A stretch of 64,000 nt of DNA from Bailinhaonella thermotolerans (GCF_003594875.1 NZ_QZEY01000001.1:744001-808000), one strand, 5' to 3'; shown: positions 1 through 7,860, counted from the stretch's first letter. The notes: a model not told the origin generated them from the sequence alone. Made by a program: numbers and translations.

Positions 1-441
1 GGCGAGCAGGTGCTCGACGGCCGCGGCGGTCAGGTGGGGCGCGCTCATGAAGTACGCGTCGGTGTCCCAGTGCCGCGCGTGCCCGGTGTGCACCAGGACC
101 GCCGCGCCGGCGAGGTCGTCGCGGCCGGCGAACGCCTCCGGGCCGATCGCCCGGGTCCCGGTCGCGCGGACGACGGCGATCGGCACGTCGAAGAGCCGCT
201 CCAGCGGCACCCCGGCGACGTCCGGCCCTTCTGGGTGGAACCGGAACGGGGCGGCCAGGAACGTGCCGGTGCTTCCGGCCAGGATGACCTGCTCCATCAC
301 GAACCGCGACCCGGCCGGGGCCCATTCGCTCGGAGAGCCCCGCGAGATGTACTCGATCACCCGCGGCCGCGGCGTCCAGGGACCGGCCGGCATGTCGTCC
401 CGGATCGGGTGACTGAGGTCTACGACGCGCCTGCCGGTCAT
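1..441 (-). CDS. PF04199 cyclase-family protein, degenerate metal site, C-terminus cut by window edge
   Basis: The minus strand reads ATG ACC GGC AGG from 441 and stays open for 147 codons to base 1, so the C-terminus is missing. The start MTGRRVVDLSHPIRDDMPAG is typical of the kynurenine formamidase-like cyclase family (PF04199), common in aromatic polyketide clusters. Where the family has HxGTHxDxPxH, this protein reads GSTGTFLAAPFRFH, so the metal-binding Asp and His positions are replaced. The intact paralogue at 6391 keeps the motif. This copy may be non-catalytic or may bind product without metal. An RBS-like GGAGATCCG precedes the ATG. A heptamer array lies upstream at 518-560. Confidence 0.8.
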   Translation of the reverse strand, partial: MTGRRVVDLSHPIRDDMPAGPWTPRPRVIEYISRGSPSEWAPAGSRFVMEQVILAGSTGTFLAAPFRFHPEGPDVAGVPLERLFDVPIAVVRATGTRAIGPEAFAGRDDLAGAAVLVHTGHARHWDTDAYFMSAPHLTAAAVEHLLA

Positions 442-517
442 CGGATCTCCTTCGGCTCCTCGCCCGCCGCGGGCGGCCGGTGCCGGTCGGCGGCCCCGGT
501 CCGCCCGCGCTGGAGCC

Positions 518-560
518 AGTGTCGTCCGCGCTGGTCAACCGCCCCTCAAGGCCCGGTCGA
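518..560 (-). promoter_or_regulatory. SARP-type heptamer array for the cyclase at 441
   Basis: On the minus strand the heptamers TCGACCG (560-554), TTGAGGG (549-543) and TTGACCA (538-532) start exactly 11 bp apart. An 8 bp gap then leads to a -10-like GACACT (523-518). This is the geometry known for SARP activators such as DnrI and ActII-ORF4. The SARP assignment is inference; the spacing is seen. Confidence 0.55.
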
Positions 561-602
561 CCGCGCCGGGCCACCGGCGGGCGCGGGGGCGGGGCGGAGC
601 TC

Positions 603-645
603 TCGACGGCCGCCTCACCGCGGCTCGACACGGCGCGGACAGACT
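603..645 (+). promoter_or_regulatory. SARP-type heptamer array for the methyltransferase at 711
   Basis: TCGACGG (603-609), CTCACCG (614-620) and TCGACAC (625-631) lie 11 bp apart. After 8 bp comes the -10-like hexamer CAGACT (640-645). The array points toward the TTG-started methyltransferase gene. Confidence 0.55.
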
Positions 646-710
646 CGGTCCGATCCCGCCGCGACGCCGGGGCACGGGGCCCCGCCGGCGGCCGGCCAGG
701 AGGGGAAGCG

Positions 711-1751
711 TTGACCGACTGGGAATCCGCGGCCAGAGAGGCCGACACCGCACGCTCGATCATCCGTCTCAACACCGCCTACACCCATTCCAAGCTGCTG
801 CAGAGCGCCGTGGAGGTGGGGGTGTTCCCGCTGCTGGACGGCACGCGGCTGACCGCGGGCGAGATCGCCGCGCGGCTCTCGCTGCACCCCCGCCTGACGC
901 CGGACTTCCTCGACGCCCTGCACGGGCTCGGCCTGCTCGCGCGCGAGGACGGCCGCTACACCGACAGCCCGGCCGCCTCGGCGTACCTGGTCCCGGGCCG
1001 GCCCCACTACCTCGGCGGCACCATCGCCAAGCACGGGGCCCAGCACTACGCCATGTGGGACCGGCTGGCCGAGGCCCTGCGCGACGGGGAGGTCAAGTGC
1101 CGGCCGGAACTGCGCGGCGAGGACGGCTTCCACCGGCTCTACGCCGATCCGGACCGCGCCCGGGGGTTCCTGGACCACATGGACTCCATCAACGGGTTCA
1201 TCGCCGTGGCGATCTCGCGGCTGCTCGACTGGAGCGCGCACGCCTCCTTCGTGGACGTCGGGGGCGCCCGCGGCAACCTGGCCGCCATCCTGGCGGCGGC
1301 CCACCCGGGCCTGCGGGGGACGGTGTTCGACCTGCCCCCGCTCGAACCCTTCTTCGACGAACTGGTCGGCGCGCGCGGGCTCGCCGAGCGGGTCCGCTTC
1401 CACGGCGGGGACTTCTTCACCGGCCCGATCCCCGCGGCCGACGTGGTGATCGTCGGTCACACCCTGCACGACTGGCCCGTGCGCGACCGCGTCGAGGTGG
1501 TCGGGCGCGCGGCCGAGGCGGTACGGCCGGGGGGCCGCCTGCTGGTCTACGACCCGATGCTCGCCGACGAGCGGACCGAGGTGGACAAGCTGGTCCAGAG
1601 CCTGATGTGCGCCCTCATGCGGGAGGGCGCCTCGGAGTACACCGTGGCCGAGGTCCGCTCCTGGGCCGAGCGGGCCGGACTGCGCTTCGAGCACGCCGTG
1701 CCCCTCCCCACCCTCGGGAACGACGTCGTCACGGTCTTCGCCAAGGACTGA
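711..1751 (+). CDS. SAM-dependent O-methyltransferase (acetylserotonin MT-like)
   Basis: This 346-residue class I methyltransferase has an N-terminal helical dimerisation domain (residues about 15-100) and a SAM domain. The glycine motif reads DVGGARGNLAAIL, with Ala where DVGGGxG is usual. It is followed by the acidic FDLPPL loop, then HTLHDWP and VRPGGRLLVYDPM. Enzymes of this kind methylate phenolic hydroxyls of aromatic polyketides. TTG at 711 is chosen because AGGAGGGG (698-705) sits 5 bp upstream; the frame opens earlier but without a ribosome site. The convergent gene is the acyltransferase ending at 1859. It is probably a tailoring enzyme of the region 1 cluster. Confidence 0.85.
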   Translation: MTDWESAAREADTARSIIRLNTAYTHSKLLQSAVEVGVFPLLDGTRLTAGEIAARLSLHPRLTPDFLDALHGLGLLAREDGRYTDSPAASAYLVPGRPHYLGGTIAKHGAQHYAMWDRLAEALRDGEVKCRPELRGEDGFHRLYADPDRARGFLDHMDSINGFIAVAISRLLDWSAHASFVDVGGARGNLAAILAAAHPGLRGTVFDLPPLEPFFDELVGARGLAERVRFHGGDFFTGPIPAADVVIVGHTLHDWPVRDRVEVVGRAAEAVRPGGRLLVYDPMLADERTEVDKLVQSLMCALMREGASEYTVAEVRSWAERAGLRFEHAVPLPTLGNDVVTVFAKD

Positions 1752-1780
1752 GGCGCGCGGCGGCCGCCCCACGACGAGCC

Positions 1781-1809
1781 GCGCATCGCGGGACGCTCCC
1801 GCGATGCGC
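1781..1809. terminator. Bidirectional hairpin between convergent genes
   Basis: A 13 bp perfect stem, GCGCATCGCGGGA (1781-1793) with TCCCGCGATGCGC (1797-1809), encloses a 3 base loop. It lies between two convergent stop codons. No U-tract follows, as is usual for actinomycete terminators. Confidence 0.7.
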
Positions 1810-1858
1810 GCTCACGCGAAGGCCGTTCGCGCGGTGGGCGCGCATGCGCGGCGCGGTC

Positions 1859-2857
1859 TCACGTCCCGGGCCGGCTCAGCCGGTCCACGGTCTCCTCCCA
1901 GCGGCGCAGCGTCCCCGCGCGCCCGGCGGGCAGCAGGGGGAGCACCACGCTCCGCCCGGCGCGGACCGCCGGGTGCCTGCGCGCCGGCGTGGAAAGGCCC
2001 TGTCCCGGGCCCGCCTCCACCAGCGTGTACGCCCCCTCCGACAGCAGGCCGTCGAGCGCGGGCCAGAACAGCACCGGCGCGGCGAGCTGCCCGCCCCAGA
2101 AGGCGGGATCGCGCGCCTGCCCGGGCAGCAGGGGCAGGCCCGTGCGCGTCGAGCGGATCGGCACATCCGGCGGCCGCAGCGCGACCTCCCGCAGGCCCCG
2201 GGAGAACACGGCCGCCGCGGGCTCCAGCGCCGGCGAGTGGAACGGCTGGCGGGCGGGGACGCGCCGCCACGGCAGGCCCGCCTCGCCGAGCGCCTCCGCC
2301 ACCCGCGACAACCGGGGCTCCGGCCCGGCGAGCACGGTGTGCCTGGGGGCGTTGACCGCCGCCACCACGACGGCGTCCGGCCGGTCGGGGGGATCGGTGA
2401 AGCCCGCGACCTCGCGCGCGGGCGCGCCGACCGCGAGCATGCCGCCGGCGGGGGCGCCGGCCAGCGCCTCGGCCCGCGCCGCCATCACCCGGTGCACGTC
2501 GCCGAGGCCGAAGACGCCCGCCAGCGCGGCGGCCGCCAGCTCCCCGACGCTGTGCCCGAGGAGGACGGCGGGCCGTACGCCGCGGGCCGCCAGGGCGCGG
2601 CCGAGCGCGTAGCCGACGGCGAAGAGCAGGGGCTGGGCGCGGGCGGCCTCGTCCAGGGGGACGCGGGGCCGCTCGCTCAGCCAGTCGCTCCGCAACAGCG
2701 CGCCCTCCGCGCCCAGCCGCGCGAAGAACTCGTCGAGCACCGCGGTGAACACCGGCTCCCGGCCGTACAGCTCGACGGCCATTCCCGGATGCTGCGCCCC
2801 CTGCCCCGGAAGCAGCAGCGCCACCGGCGGCAGCGCCCCGACCGCGGGAACCGTCAC
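1859..2857 (-). CDS. Stand-alone acyltransferase (malonyl-CoA:ACP transacylase family)
   Basis: This 332-residue protein is a FabD/PKS-AT fold. It has the LLPGQGAQ motif near residue 15, the nucleophile motif GHSVGE (Ser103), and the QPFHSP motif with the catalytic His207. The substrate-loop reading QPFH resembles discrete malonyl-type ATs rather than the YASH of methylmalonyl enzymes. It starts at GTG 2857 behind a GGGGGGA ribosome site, 21 bp downstream of the acyl-CoA ligase stop, so the two are co-transcribed. Discrete ATs in type II PKS clusters often load or proofread unusual starter units. That role here is inferred from the neighbouring CoA ligase. Confidence 0.85.
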   Translation of the reverse strand: MTVPAVGALPPVALLLPGQGAQHPGMAVELYGREPVFTAVLDEFFARLGAEGALLRSDWLSERPRVPLDEAARAQPLLFAVGYALGRALAARGVRPAVLLGHSVGELAAAALAGVFGLGDVHRVMAARAEALAGAPAGGMLAVGAPAREVAGFTDPPDRPDAVVVAAVNAPRHTVLAGPEPRLSRVAEALGEAGLPWRRVPARQPFHSPALEPAAAVFSRGLREVALRPPDVPIRSTRTGLPLLPGQARDPAFWGGQLAAPVLFWPALDGLLSEGAYTLVEAGPGQGLSTPARRHPAVRAGRSVVLPLLPAGRAGTLRRWEETVDRLSRPGT

Positions 2858-2878
2858 GTCCGTCCCCCCGCCGCCGCT

Positions 2879-4522
2879 TCAGCCGATCCGGCCCCGGGAG
2901 CGCAGCCGCTCCCGCAGCTCCTGCCGCCGCACCTTGCCCGTCCCCGTCTTCGGCAGCTCGTCCACCAGCTCGACGTGCCGCAGGTGCTCGTAGTACGGCG
3001 AGCGGTCGTTGACGTACGCCATCAGGGCCTCCGCGTCGGCCGTTCCGCCGCGCGGGACGACGACGCCGTAGGCGACCGCGCCGCTGAACTCGTCCGGCAG
3101 GTCCACCACCGCGCAGTCGGCGACGTCCGGGTGCCGCAGCAGGACCCGTTCGATCTGGGTCGGCGACACCAGCCAGTTGTCGCACTTGAACACGTCCTTG
3201 ATCCGGTCGACCAGGAACAGCGAGCCGTCGGCGTCGCAGCGGCCGACGTCCCCGGTGGCGAACCAGCCCTCCGCGTCCACGTCGAGCGCGAGGTCCCTGC
3301 CCAGGTAGCCCGACATGAGCTGGGGGCCGCGGACCTGCACCTCGCCGTCCACGCCCAGGGGCACCACGGCCCCGTCCCCCAGGTCCACGATCCGGCACTC
3401 CGTCCCCGGAGCCGGCACGCCGCAGGAGCCCGCGCGCGGCCGGTCCAGGTCGCTGAGGTGCGTGCACGGCGACGTCTCCGCCAGCCCGTAGCCCTGCACC
3501 ACCGGGACCCCGAACTGCTGGGACAGCACGTCGGCGGTGTCGGGCGCGAGCGCCGATCCGCCGGACAGGATGACGCGCAGCGCGGGCGCGGACAGGCCGG
3601 GCAGCCTCGGGTCCGCGGCGAGCCGGGCCAGCCGCATGGGCAGGCTGTAGAAGTGGGTGGCGCGGGCGGCGTCGGCCGCCTCCACCGCCCCGGCCACGTC
3701 GCCGTCCGGGTGCAGCACGTGGACGGCCCTGGCCAGGACGCCGATGTTCAGGTGGACCAGGTGGAACGTCGGCAGGAAGTTGAACAGGACCGAGGTGCCC
3801 CCGAGCCGGTGCCCGTGCACGGTCTGCGCGGCGTTCACCGTCAGGTTCCGGTGGGTCAGCCGGGCGCCCTTGGCAGCGCCGGTGGTGCCGCTGGTGAACG
3901 CGACGCAGGCCACGTCCGTCTCGTCGGCGCGCGCTCTCGGCGGCGGCCCGCCCGCCGCCTCCCCGGCCAGCTCGCCCAGGGTCGGCGGCGCCTCCGCGCC
4001 CTCGCTGCCGGCGTCGCGGGCGGTCAGCACGGCGAGTTCGAGATCGGGCAGCCGGTCGGCCACGGCCGACAGCCGCCGCCACACCTCCGGCGGCACGATC
4101 GCCACCCTGGCCGCGCAGGCCCGCAGCACGTGGACCAGGCCGTCCTCGCGCAGCAGCGGGTTCACCAGCGCGCTGCGGTTCCCCGACCGCGAGATCCCGT
4201 AGAAGGCGACCGCGAACGCCGGGTCCAGGACCATGGCCAGGGCGACCACCGAGCCGCCGCCGCCGAGGACGGCCCGGAGCGCGCGGGCGCATCCCGTCGC
4301 CGCCTCGTCCAGCTCCGCGAACGTCAGGTCACCGTACGGCGAGCGCAACGCCGTACGGTCCGGGACCTCCTCGGCCGCGTGCGCCAGCAGGTGATCGATC
4401 CGGGGTCCGTCGAGCAGATGGGAGATCGCCGCCAGCGGCGGGCCCGCCACGACGCTGAGGCCGGGCCCGCCCTGCGCGCCGCTCCCCCGCGGGGTCGCTC
4501 CGGTAGCCATGCCGCCGACCAT
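2879..4522 (-). CDS. Acyl-CoA ligase (AMP-binding, class I adenylate-forming)
   Basis: A 547-residue adenylate-forming ligase. It shows the P-loop TSGTTGAAKGARLTH, the YGLAETSP motif, GWFATGDVGRCD, the hinge region DRIKDVFKCDNWL and the C-terminal PKTGTGKVRR lysine. It would activate a carboxylic acid as acyl-AMP and then acyl-CoA. ATG at 4522 is preferred over ATG 4510 because GAGGGGAGGG ends 4 bases upstream. It leads the minus-strand operon with the acyltransferase. Together they suggest priming of the polyketide with a non-acetate starter, but the substrate cannot be read from sequence. Confidence 0.85.
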   Translation of the reverse strand: MVGGMATGATPRGSGAQGGPGLSVVAGPPLAAISHLLDGPRIDHLLAHAAEEVPDRTALRSPYGDLTFAELDEAATGCARALRAVLGGGGSVVALAMVLDPAFAVAFYGISRSGNRSALVNPLLREDGLVHVLRACAARVAIVPPEVWRRLSAVADRLPDLELAVLTARDAGSEGAEAPPTLGELAGEAAGGPPPRARADETDVACVAFTSGTTGAAKGARLTHRNLTVNAAQTVHGHRLGGTSVLFNFLPTFHLVHLNIGVLARAVHVLHPDGDVAGAVEAADAARATHFYSLPMRLARLAADPRLPGLSAPALRVILSGGSALAPDTADVLSQQFGVPVVQGYGLAETSPCTHLSDLDRPRAGSCGVPAPGTECRIVDLGDGAVVPLGVDGEVQVRGPQLMSGYLGRDLALDVDAEGWFATGDVGRCDADGSLFLVDRIKDVFKCDNWLVSPTQIERVLLRHPDVADCAVVDLPDEFSGAVAYGVVVPRGGTADAEALMAYVNDRSPYYEHLRHVELVDELPKTGTGKVRRQELRERLRSRGRIG

Positions 4523-4538
4523 GCCGCCCTCCCCTCGG

Positions 4539-4593
4539 CCCGCGTTCGGCCCGGATTCGGCCCGCGTTCGATCCGCGTTCGACCCGTGCTGGA
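4539..4593 (-). promoter_or_regulatory. 11 bp tandem heptamer array upstream of the acyl-CoA ligase
   Basis: On the minus strand TCCAGCA (4593-4587), TCGAACG (4582-4576), TCGAACG (4571-4565), CCGAATC (4560-4554) and CCGAACG (4549-4543) recur every 11 bp. On the plus strand this appears as an imperfect tandem of CCCGCGTTCGG-like 11-mers. No convincing -10 is found at the 8 bp position, so promoter use is less certain than for the other arrays. Confidence 0.5.
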
Positions 4594-4602
4594 GCCGGCC
4601 GC

Positions 4603-4645
4603 TCCAGTCCCGGTCCGCCACCGATCGAGGCCGGTCCCGCATGCT
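4603..4645 (+). promoter_or_regulatory. SARP-type heptamer array for the FAD monooxygenase
   Basis: TCCAGTC (4603-4609), TCCGCCA (4614-4620) and TCGAGGC (4625-4631) are 11 bp apart. An 8 bp gap precedes the -10-like CATGCT (4640-4645). The first heptamer pairs with the outermost heptamer of the opposing array as a palindrome, CTGGAGC-N5-GCTCCAG (4589-4607), so the two divergent arrays are back to back. Confidence 0.6.
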
Positions 4646-4705
4646 GCTGCCCCGGTGAACCGACCGCGCAGGGGAGCGACTGCGCGTCACAGCAGGGAGC
4701 GAGCC

Positions 4706-6373
4706 ATGAACGAGGCCGAACCGGACCGGACGCCCGGCGTGGACGTGCTCGTCGCGGGGGCCGGCCCCGCCGGGCTGGTCGCCGCGCACGAACTGGCCCG
4801 GCGCGGCGTCCGGGTGCGCGTCGTGGACAAGGCCGAGGGCCCGGCCACGACCAGCCGCGCCACCGCGACCCACGCCCGGACCCTGGAGCTGTACCACCAG
4901 ATGGGCTTCGTCGGCGACATCCTCGCCCGGGGCCTGCGCTGCGAGCACTTCACGATGCACCGGGGCGGGCGGCGGCTGATCCGGCTGGACACCGAGTACT
5001 CCACCCTCCCGACCCGCTACCCCTTCACCCTCCAGATCGACCAGGTGCTCACCGAGGAGGTGCTGCGGAACCGGCTGCGCGGCCTCGGCGTGGAGGTGGA
5101 GTGGGGCGTCGCCCTTGCGAACCTGGACGGCGCCCACGACCGGGTGCGCGTGCGCCTGCGCGGCGGCGACGGCACGGCCGAGGACATCCGCGTGCCCTGG
5201 CTGATCGGGGCCGACGGCGGCCACAGCCGCGTGCGCTCGCTGCTCGGCCTCCCGCTCGTCGGCGACGCCTCCGAGACCTGGCTCATCGCCGACGCCGTGC
5301 TCGACGCCGACCTGCCCCGCGACAGCCTGCACTGGATCCACGTCGGCAAGGGCCCGATCCTGCTCGTGCCGTTCCCCGAGCCCGGCAGGTGGCGGCTGCT
5401 CGACACCGTGGACGTCACCGGCGCCGACGACCCCCACCTGATCGCCTCCCGCTTCGCCGCCAAACTCACCGAGGGCCTCGGCCGCCCCGTCGAGGTCGGC
5501 CCGCCGAGCTGGGTGTCGGTCTTCACGATCCAGCAGCGGATGGTACGGCGGATGCGCGCCGGCCGCTGCTTCGTCGTCGGGGACGCCGCGCACGTGCACA
5601 GCCCCGCCTCGGGGCAGGGCCTGAACGTCGGCGTCCACGACGCGTACAACCTGGCGTGGAAGCTCGCGGACGTCATCCGGGGCCACGCCCGCGACACCCT
5701 GCTCGACACCTTCCCCGCCGAGCGGCTGCCCGTCGGCGCGACGCTGCTGCGGACCACCCGCACGGCCACCGCCCTGATCGCGCTGCGCGACGCCGCGCCG
5801 GCGGCGCTCCTCCCGCTCGGCCTCGGCCTCCTGAACGCCGTCGGGCCGCTCAAGCGCAGGGTCGAGCGCAAGCTGCTCTCCGCGATGTCCGGCCTCGCGC
5901 TCACCTACGCCGGCAGCCCCCTGACCCTGGACGCGGGGACCGCCCACGGCGGGTGGATCCGGCCCGGGAAGCGGGTGGCCTGCTCGGCCGAGACCGAGCG
6001 GGACTGCCCCGCCTGGTCCGCCGTGCTCACCGAGCTCACCGACCCGCGATGGTCGCTGCTCGTGTTCGCCGGCGACGCCCCGGCCGCCCCGCTCCGGGCC
6101 GCCCTGCGGCGCGTCGAGATCGCGTACGGCCGGGCGGTGTCGGTCCGGACCGTCTCCCGGACCGGCAGGGGCGGCCCCGCCCCCCTGGCGGACCCCGGGG
6201 CGGGCCTGTCCCAGGCGTTCGGGCTGCGGCCCGGCGACTACGCGCTGATCCGGCCGGACGGCTACCTCGCCGCCGCGGGCCGCTTCGAGGACCCCGCGCG
6301 GATGGCCGACATCCTCGCCGCGCTCCACCTGGTGCCCGCCCCGCGCACCGGGCCGCTGCTCACCCGGGCCTGA
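4706..6373 (+). CDS. FAD-dependent aromatic polyketide monooxygenase
   Basis: A 555-residue flavin hydroxylase of the PHBH/PgaE-RdmE type. The Rossmann motif GAGPAGLVAAHEL is at residues 18-30, the DG motif GADGGHSRVR at 168-177 and the GD motif GDAAHVHSP at 292-300. A C-terminal thioredoxin-like domain (about 420-545) is also present, as in the large polyketide hydroxylases. It would hydroxylate or oxidatively rearrange an aromatic polyketide using NAD(P)H. It starts at ATG 4706 behind AGGGAG and forms an operon with the cyclase 17 bp downstream. Control by the heptamer array upstream is inferred. Confidence 0.88.
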   Translation: MNEAEPDRTPGVDVLVAGAGPAGLVAAHELARRGVRVRVVDKAEGPATTSRATATHARTLELYHQMGFVGDILARGLRCEHFTMHRGGRRLIRLDTEYSTLPTRYPFTLQIDQVLTEEVLRNRLRGLGVEVEWGVALANLDGAHDRVRVRLRGGDGTAEDIRVPWLIGADGGHSRVRSLLGLPLVGDASETWLIADAVLDADLPRDSLHWIHVGKGPILLVPFPEPGRWRLLDTVDVTGADDPHLIASRFAAKLTEGLGRPVEVGPPSWVSVFTIQQRMVRRMRAGRCFVVGDAAHVHSPASGQGLNVGVHDAYNLAWKLADVIRGHARDTLLDTFPAERLPVGATLLRTTRTATALIALRDAAPAALLPLGLGLLNAVGPLKRRVERKLLSAMSGLALTYAGSPLTLDAGTAHGGWIRPGKRVACSAETERDCPAWSAVLTELTDPRWSLLVFAGDAPAAPLRAALRRVEIAYGRAVSVRTVSRTGRGGPAPLADPGAGLSQAFGLRPGDYALIRPDGYLAAAGRFEDPARMADILAALHLVPAPRTGPLLTRA

Positions 6374-6390
6374 AACCCACGGAGGCGCAC

Positions 6391-7164
6391 ATGCGCATCA
6401 TCGACCTGTCGACGCCCATCGACGCGCGGGCCTGGGAGCCCTCTCCCGTCACCCACGCGATCATGTCCCCGGCCGAGGGGGCCCGCCACATGGCCGAGGC
6501 CATGCGGGAGAAGCACGGCCTGGAGTTCGACCCCGCCGCGCTGCCCGGAGGGGAACTGCTGTCCCTGGACACGCTCACCCTCACCACCCACACCGGCACC
6601 CACGTGGACGCCCCGTCCCACTACGGGTCCGCCCCGGCGTACGGCACGCCGCGGCACATCGACCAGATGCCGCTGGACTGGTTCTGGCGGCCCGCGGTCG
6701 TCCTCGACCTGACGGGCGACCCGGTGGGCGCGGCGGGCGCGGACCGGCTGCGCGCCGAGTTCGCCCGCATCGGGCACGTGCCCCGGCCCATGGAGATCGT
6801 CATGCTCCGCACCGGCGCCGACCGCCTGGCCGGGACCCCGTCGTACTTCACCGACTTCACCGGCCTGGACGGACCGGCGACGCGGCTGCTCCTCGACCTC
6901 GGCGTCCGCGTCATCGGCACCGACGCGTTCAGCCTCGACGCGCCCTTCACCCACATGATCGAGGAGTACCACCGCACCGGCGACCCCGGCGTGCTGTGGC
7001 CCGCGCACTTCGCCGGCCGCGAGCGGGAGTACTGCCAGATCGAACGGCTGGCCAACCTGGACTCCCTGCCGGGCCCCACCGGGTTCACCGTCTCGTGCCT
7101 GCCCGTCAAGATCGCAGGCGCGGGCGCGGGCTGGACCAGGGCCGTCGCCCTCGTCGAGGAGTGA
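6391..7164 (+). CDS. PF04199 cyclase-family hydrolase, intact metal site
   Basis: This 257-residue protein keeps the family signature HTGTHVDAPSH near residue 71, the metal-binding segment of kynurenine formamidase-like hydrolases and polyketide-cluster cyclases. Later conserved stretches are GVRVIGTDAFSLDAP and CLPVKIAGAGAGWTRAVAL. GGAGG sits 5 bases before ATG 6391. It follows the FAD monooxygenase in the same operon, so a ring-closing or lactone-handling step after oxidation is plausible. It is the functional counterpart of the degenerate paralogue at 1-441. Its stop is only 10 bp from the convergent SnoaL-like stop. Confidence 0.85.
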   Translation: MRIIDLSTPIDARAWEPSPVTHAIMSPAEGARHMAEAMREKHGLEFDPAALPGGELLSLDTLTLTTHTGTHVDAPSHYGSAPAYGTPRHIDQMPLDWFWRPAVVLDLTGDPVGAAGADRLRAEFARIGHVPRPMEIVMLRTGADRLAGTPSYFTDFTGLDGPATRLLLDLGVRVIGTDAFSLDAPFTHMIEEYHRTGDPGVLWPAHFAGREREYCQIERLANLDSLPGPTGFTVSCLPVKIAGAGAGWTRAVALVEE

Positions 7165-7174
7165 GCCGCGGCGC

Positions 7175-7621
7175 CTACCCCAGGTGGTCGTCGCGGGTCA
7201 CGCGCCGGTCGCGCACCCGCAGGTCCCCGTCCTCGCGGACGAACACGTCCTCGCACACGCAGGCCCGGTACAGGCGCGACCCCTCCGCCGTGGAGAGGAT
7301 CACCAGCGCGTAGCACCGGGCCTCGACCGTCCCGCCGGGCCCGGGCCGCACGTCCAGCATCCCGTGCCAGTGACGGTGCCGCTCGCCGCGCGCCTCCGCC
7401 GCGCCCATGAACCGGCCCAGGGACTCGGCCAGCGCCGCCCGCCCCCGCAGGGGCTCGTGCGGCGGGGGCAGTCGGAAGACGCCGTCCTCGGTGAACCCCC
7501 GCGCCCACTCCCCGACGTCGCCCCGGTCCAGCGCCTGCAGGTGCCGCGCGTAGAACCGCTGAACCTCCACGTAGAGCTCGGTCAAGGCCGCCGGATCGTC
7601 GCCGGGCCGCGTCGTCGCCAT
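7175..7621 (-). CDS. SnoaL-like / NTF2-fold polyketide protein
   Basis: 148 residues with the cone-shaped alpha+beta barrel pattern of the SnoaL_4 / ring-hydroxylating beta-subunit superfamily. Recognisable pieces are FYARHLQALDRGDVGEWARGFTEDGVF, the HRHWHGML strand and VFVREDGDLRVRDRRVTRDDHLG. Members in polyketide clusters act as cyclases, hydroxylases or dehydratases, so the exact reaction is open. AGGAGG lies 6 bases upstream of ATG 7621. It is transcribed alone, divergently from the aromatase, from a heptamer array at 7680-7722. Confidence 0.75.
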   Translation of the reverse strand: MATTRPGDDPAALTELYVEVQRFYARHLQALDRGDVGEWARGFTEDGVFRLPPPHEPLRGRAALAESLGRFMGAAEARGERHRHWHGMLDVRPGPGGTVEARCYALVILSTAEGSRLYRACVCEDVFVREDGDLRVRDRRVTRDDHLG

Positions 7622-7679
7622 CACGAACCTCCTGTCGTCCGGCCACGCCGTACGCCACGGCGCGGTCCGCCTGGCAGCG

Positions 7680-7722
7680 AGCCTGCGCGACCGCGCTCGA
7701 CCCCCGGTGGAGCGAGGGCGGA
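7680..7722 (-). promoter_or_regulatory. SARP-type heptamer array for the SnoaL-like gene
   Basis: Minus-strand heptamers TCCGCCC (7722-7716), TCCACCG (7711-7705) and TCGAGCG (7700-7694) are 11 bp apart, and 8 bp later CAGGCT (7685-7680) is a -10-like hexamer. TCGAGCG is itself the classic SARP heptamer. Confidence 0.6.
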
Positions 7723-7779
7723 CCGGGCCCCGGGCCCTCCGGCGCGGGCGGCGCCCCGGGAACACCGCCACACCCGCGC

Positions 7780-7811
7780 TCCACCGCCGCTCCAGCGTTC
7801 ACCGCGAGATT
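7780..7811 (+). promoter_or_regulatory. SARP-type heptamer pair for the aromatase/cyclase
   Basis: TCCACCG (7780-7786) and TCCAGCG (7791-7797) are 11 bp apart. Eight bases separate them from GAGATT (7806-7811), a -10-like hexamer. A third upstream heptamer, if real, is poor. Confidence 0.55.
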
Positions 7812-7860
7812 GGGCCCGCGAGCCACCCTCGCCCGCCGAAGACACAGGAAGGACGTGACC

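Noticed and set aside
4523-6328. N-terminal extension of the CoA ligase frame on the minus strand
   Set aside because: It is antisense to the FAD monooxygenase, has no domain resemblance, and a good ribosome site starts the ligase at 4522.
1055-6373. 1772-codon open frame on the plus strand
   Set aside because: Only its last part (from 4706) is a real gene; the rest is an Arg/Pro-rich shadow of minus-strand genes, as is common at this GC content.
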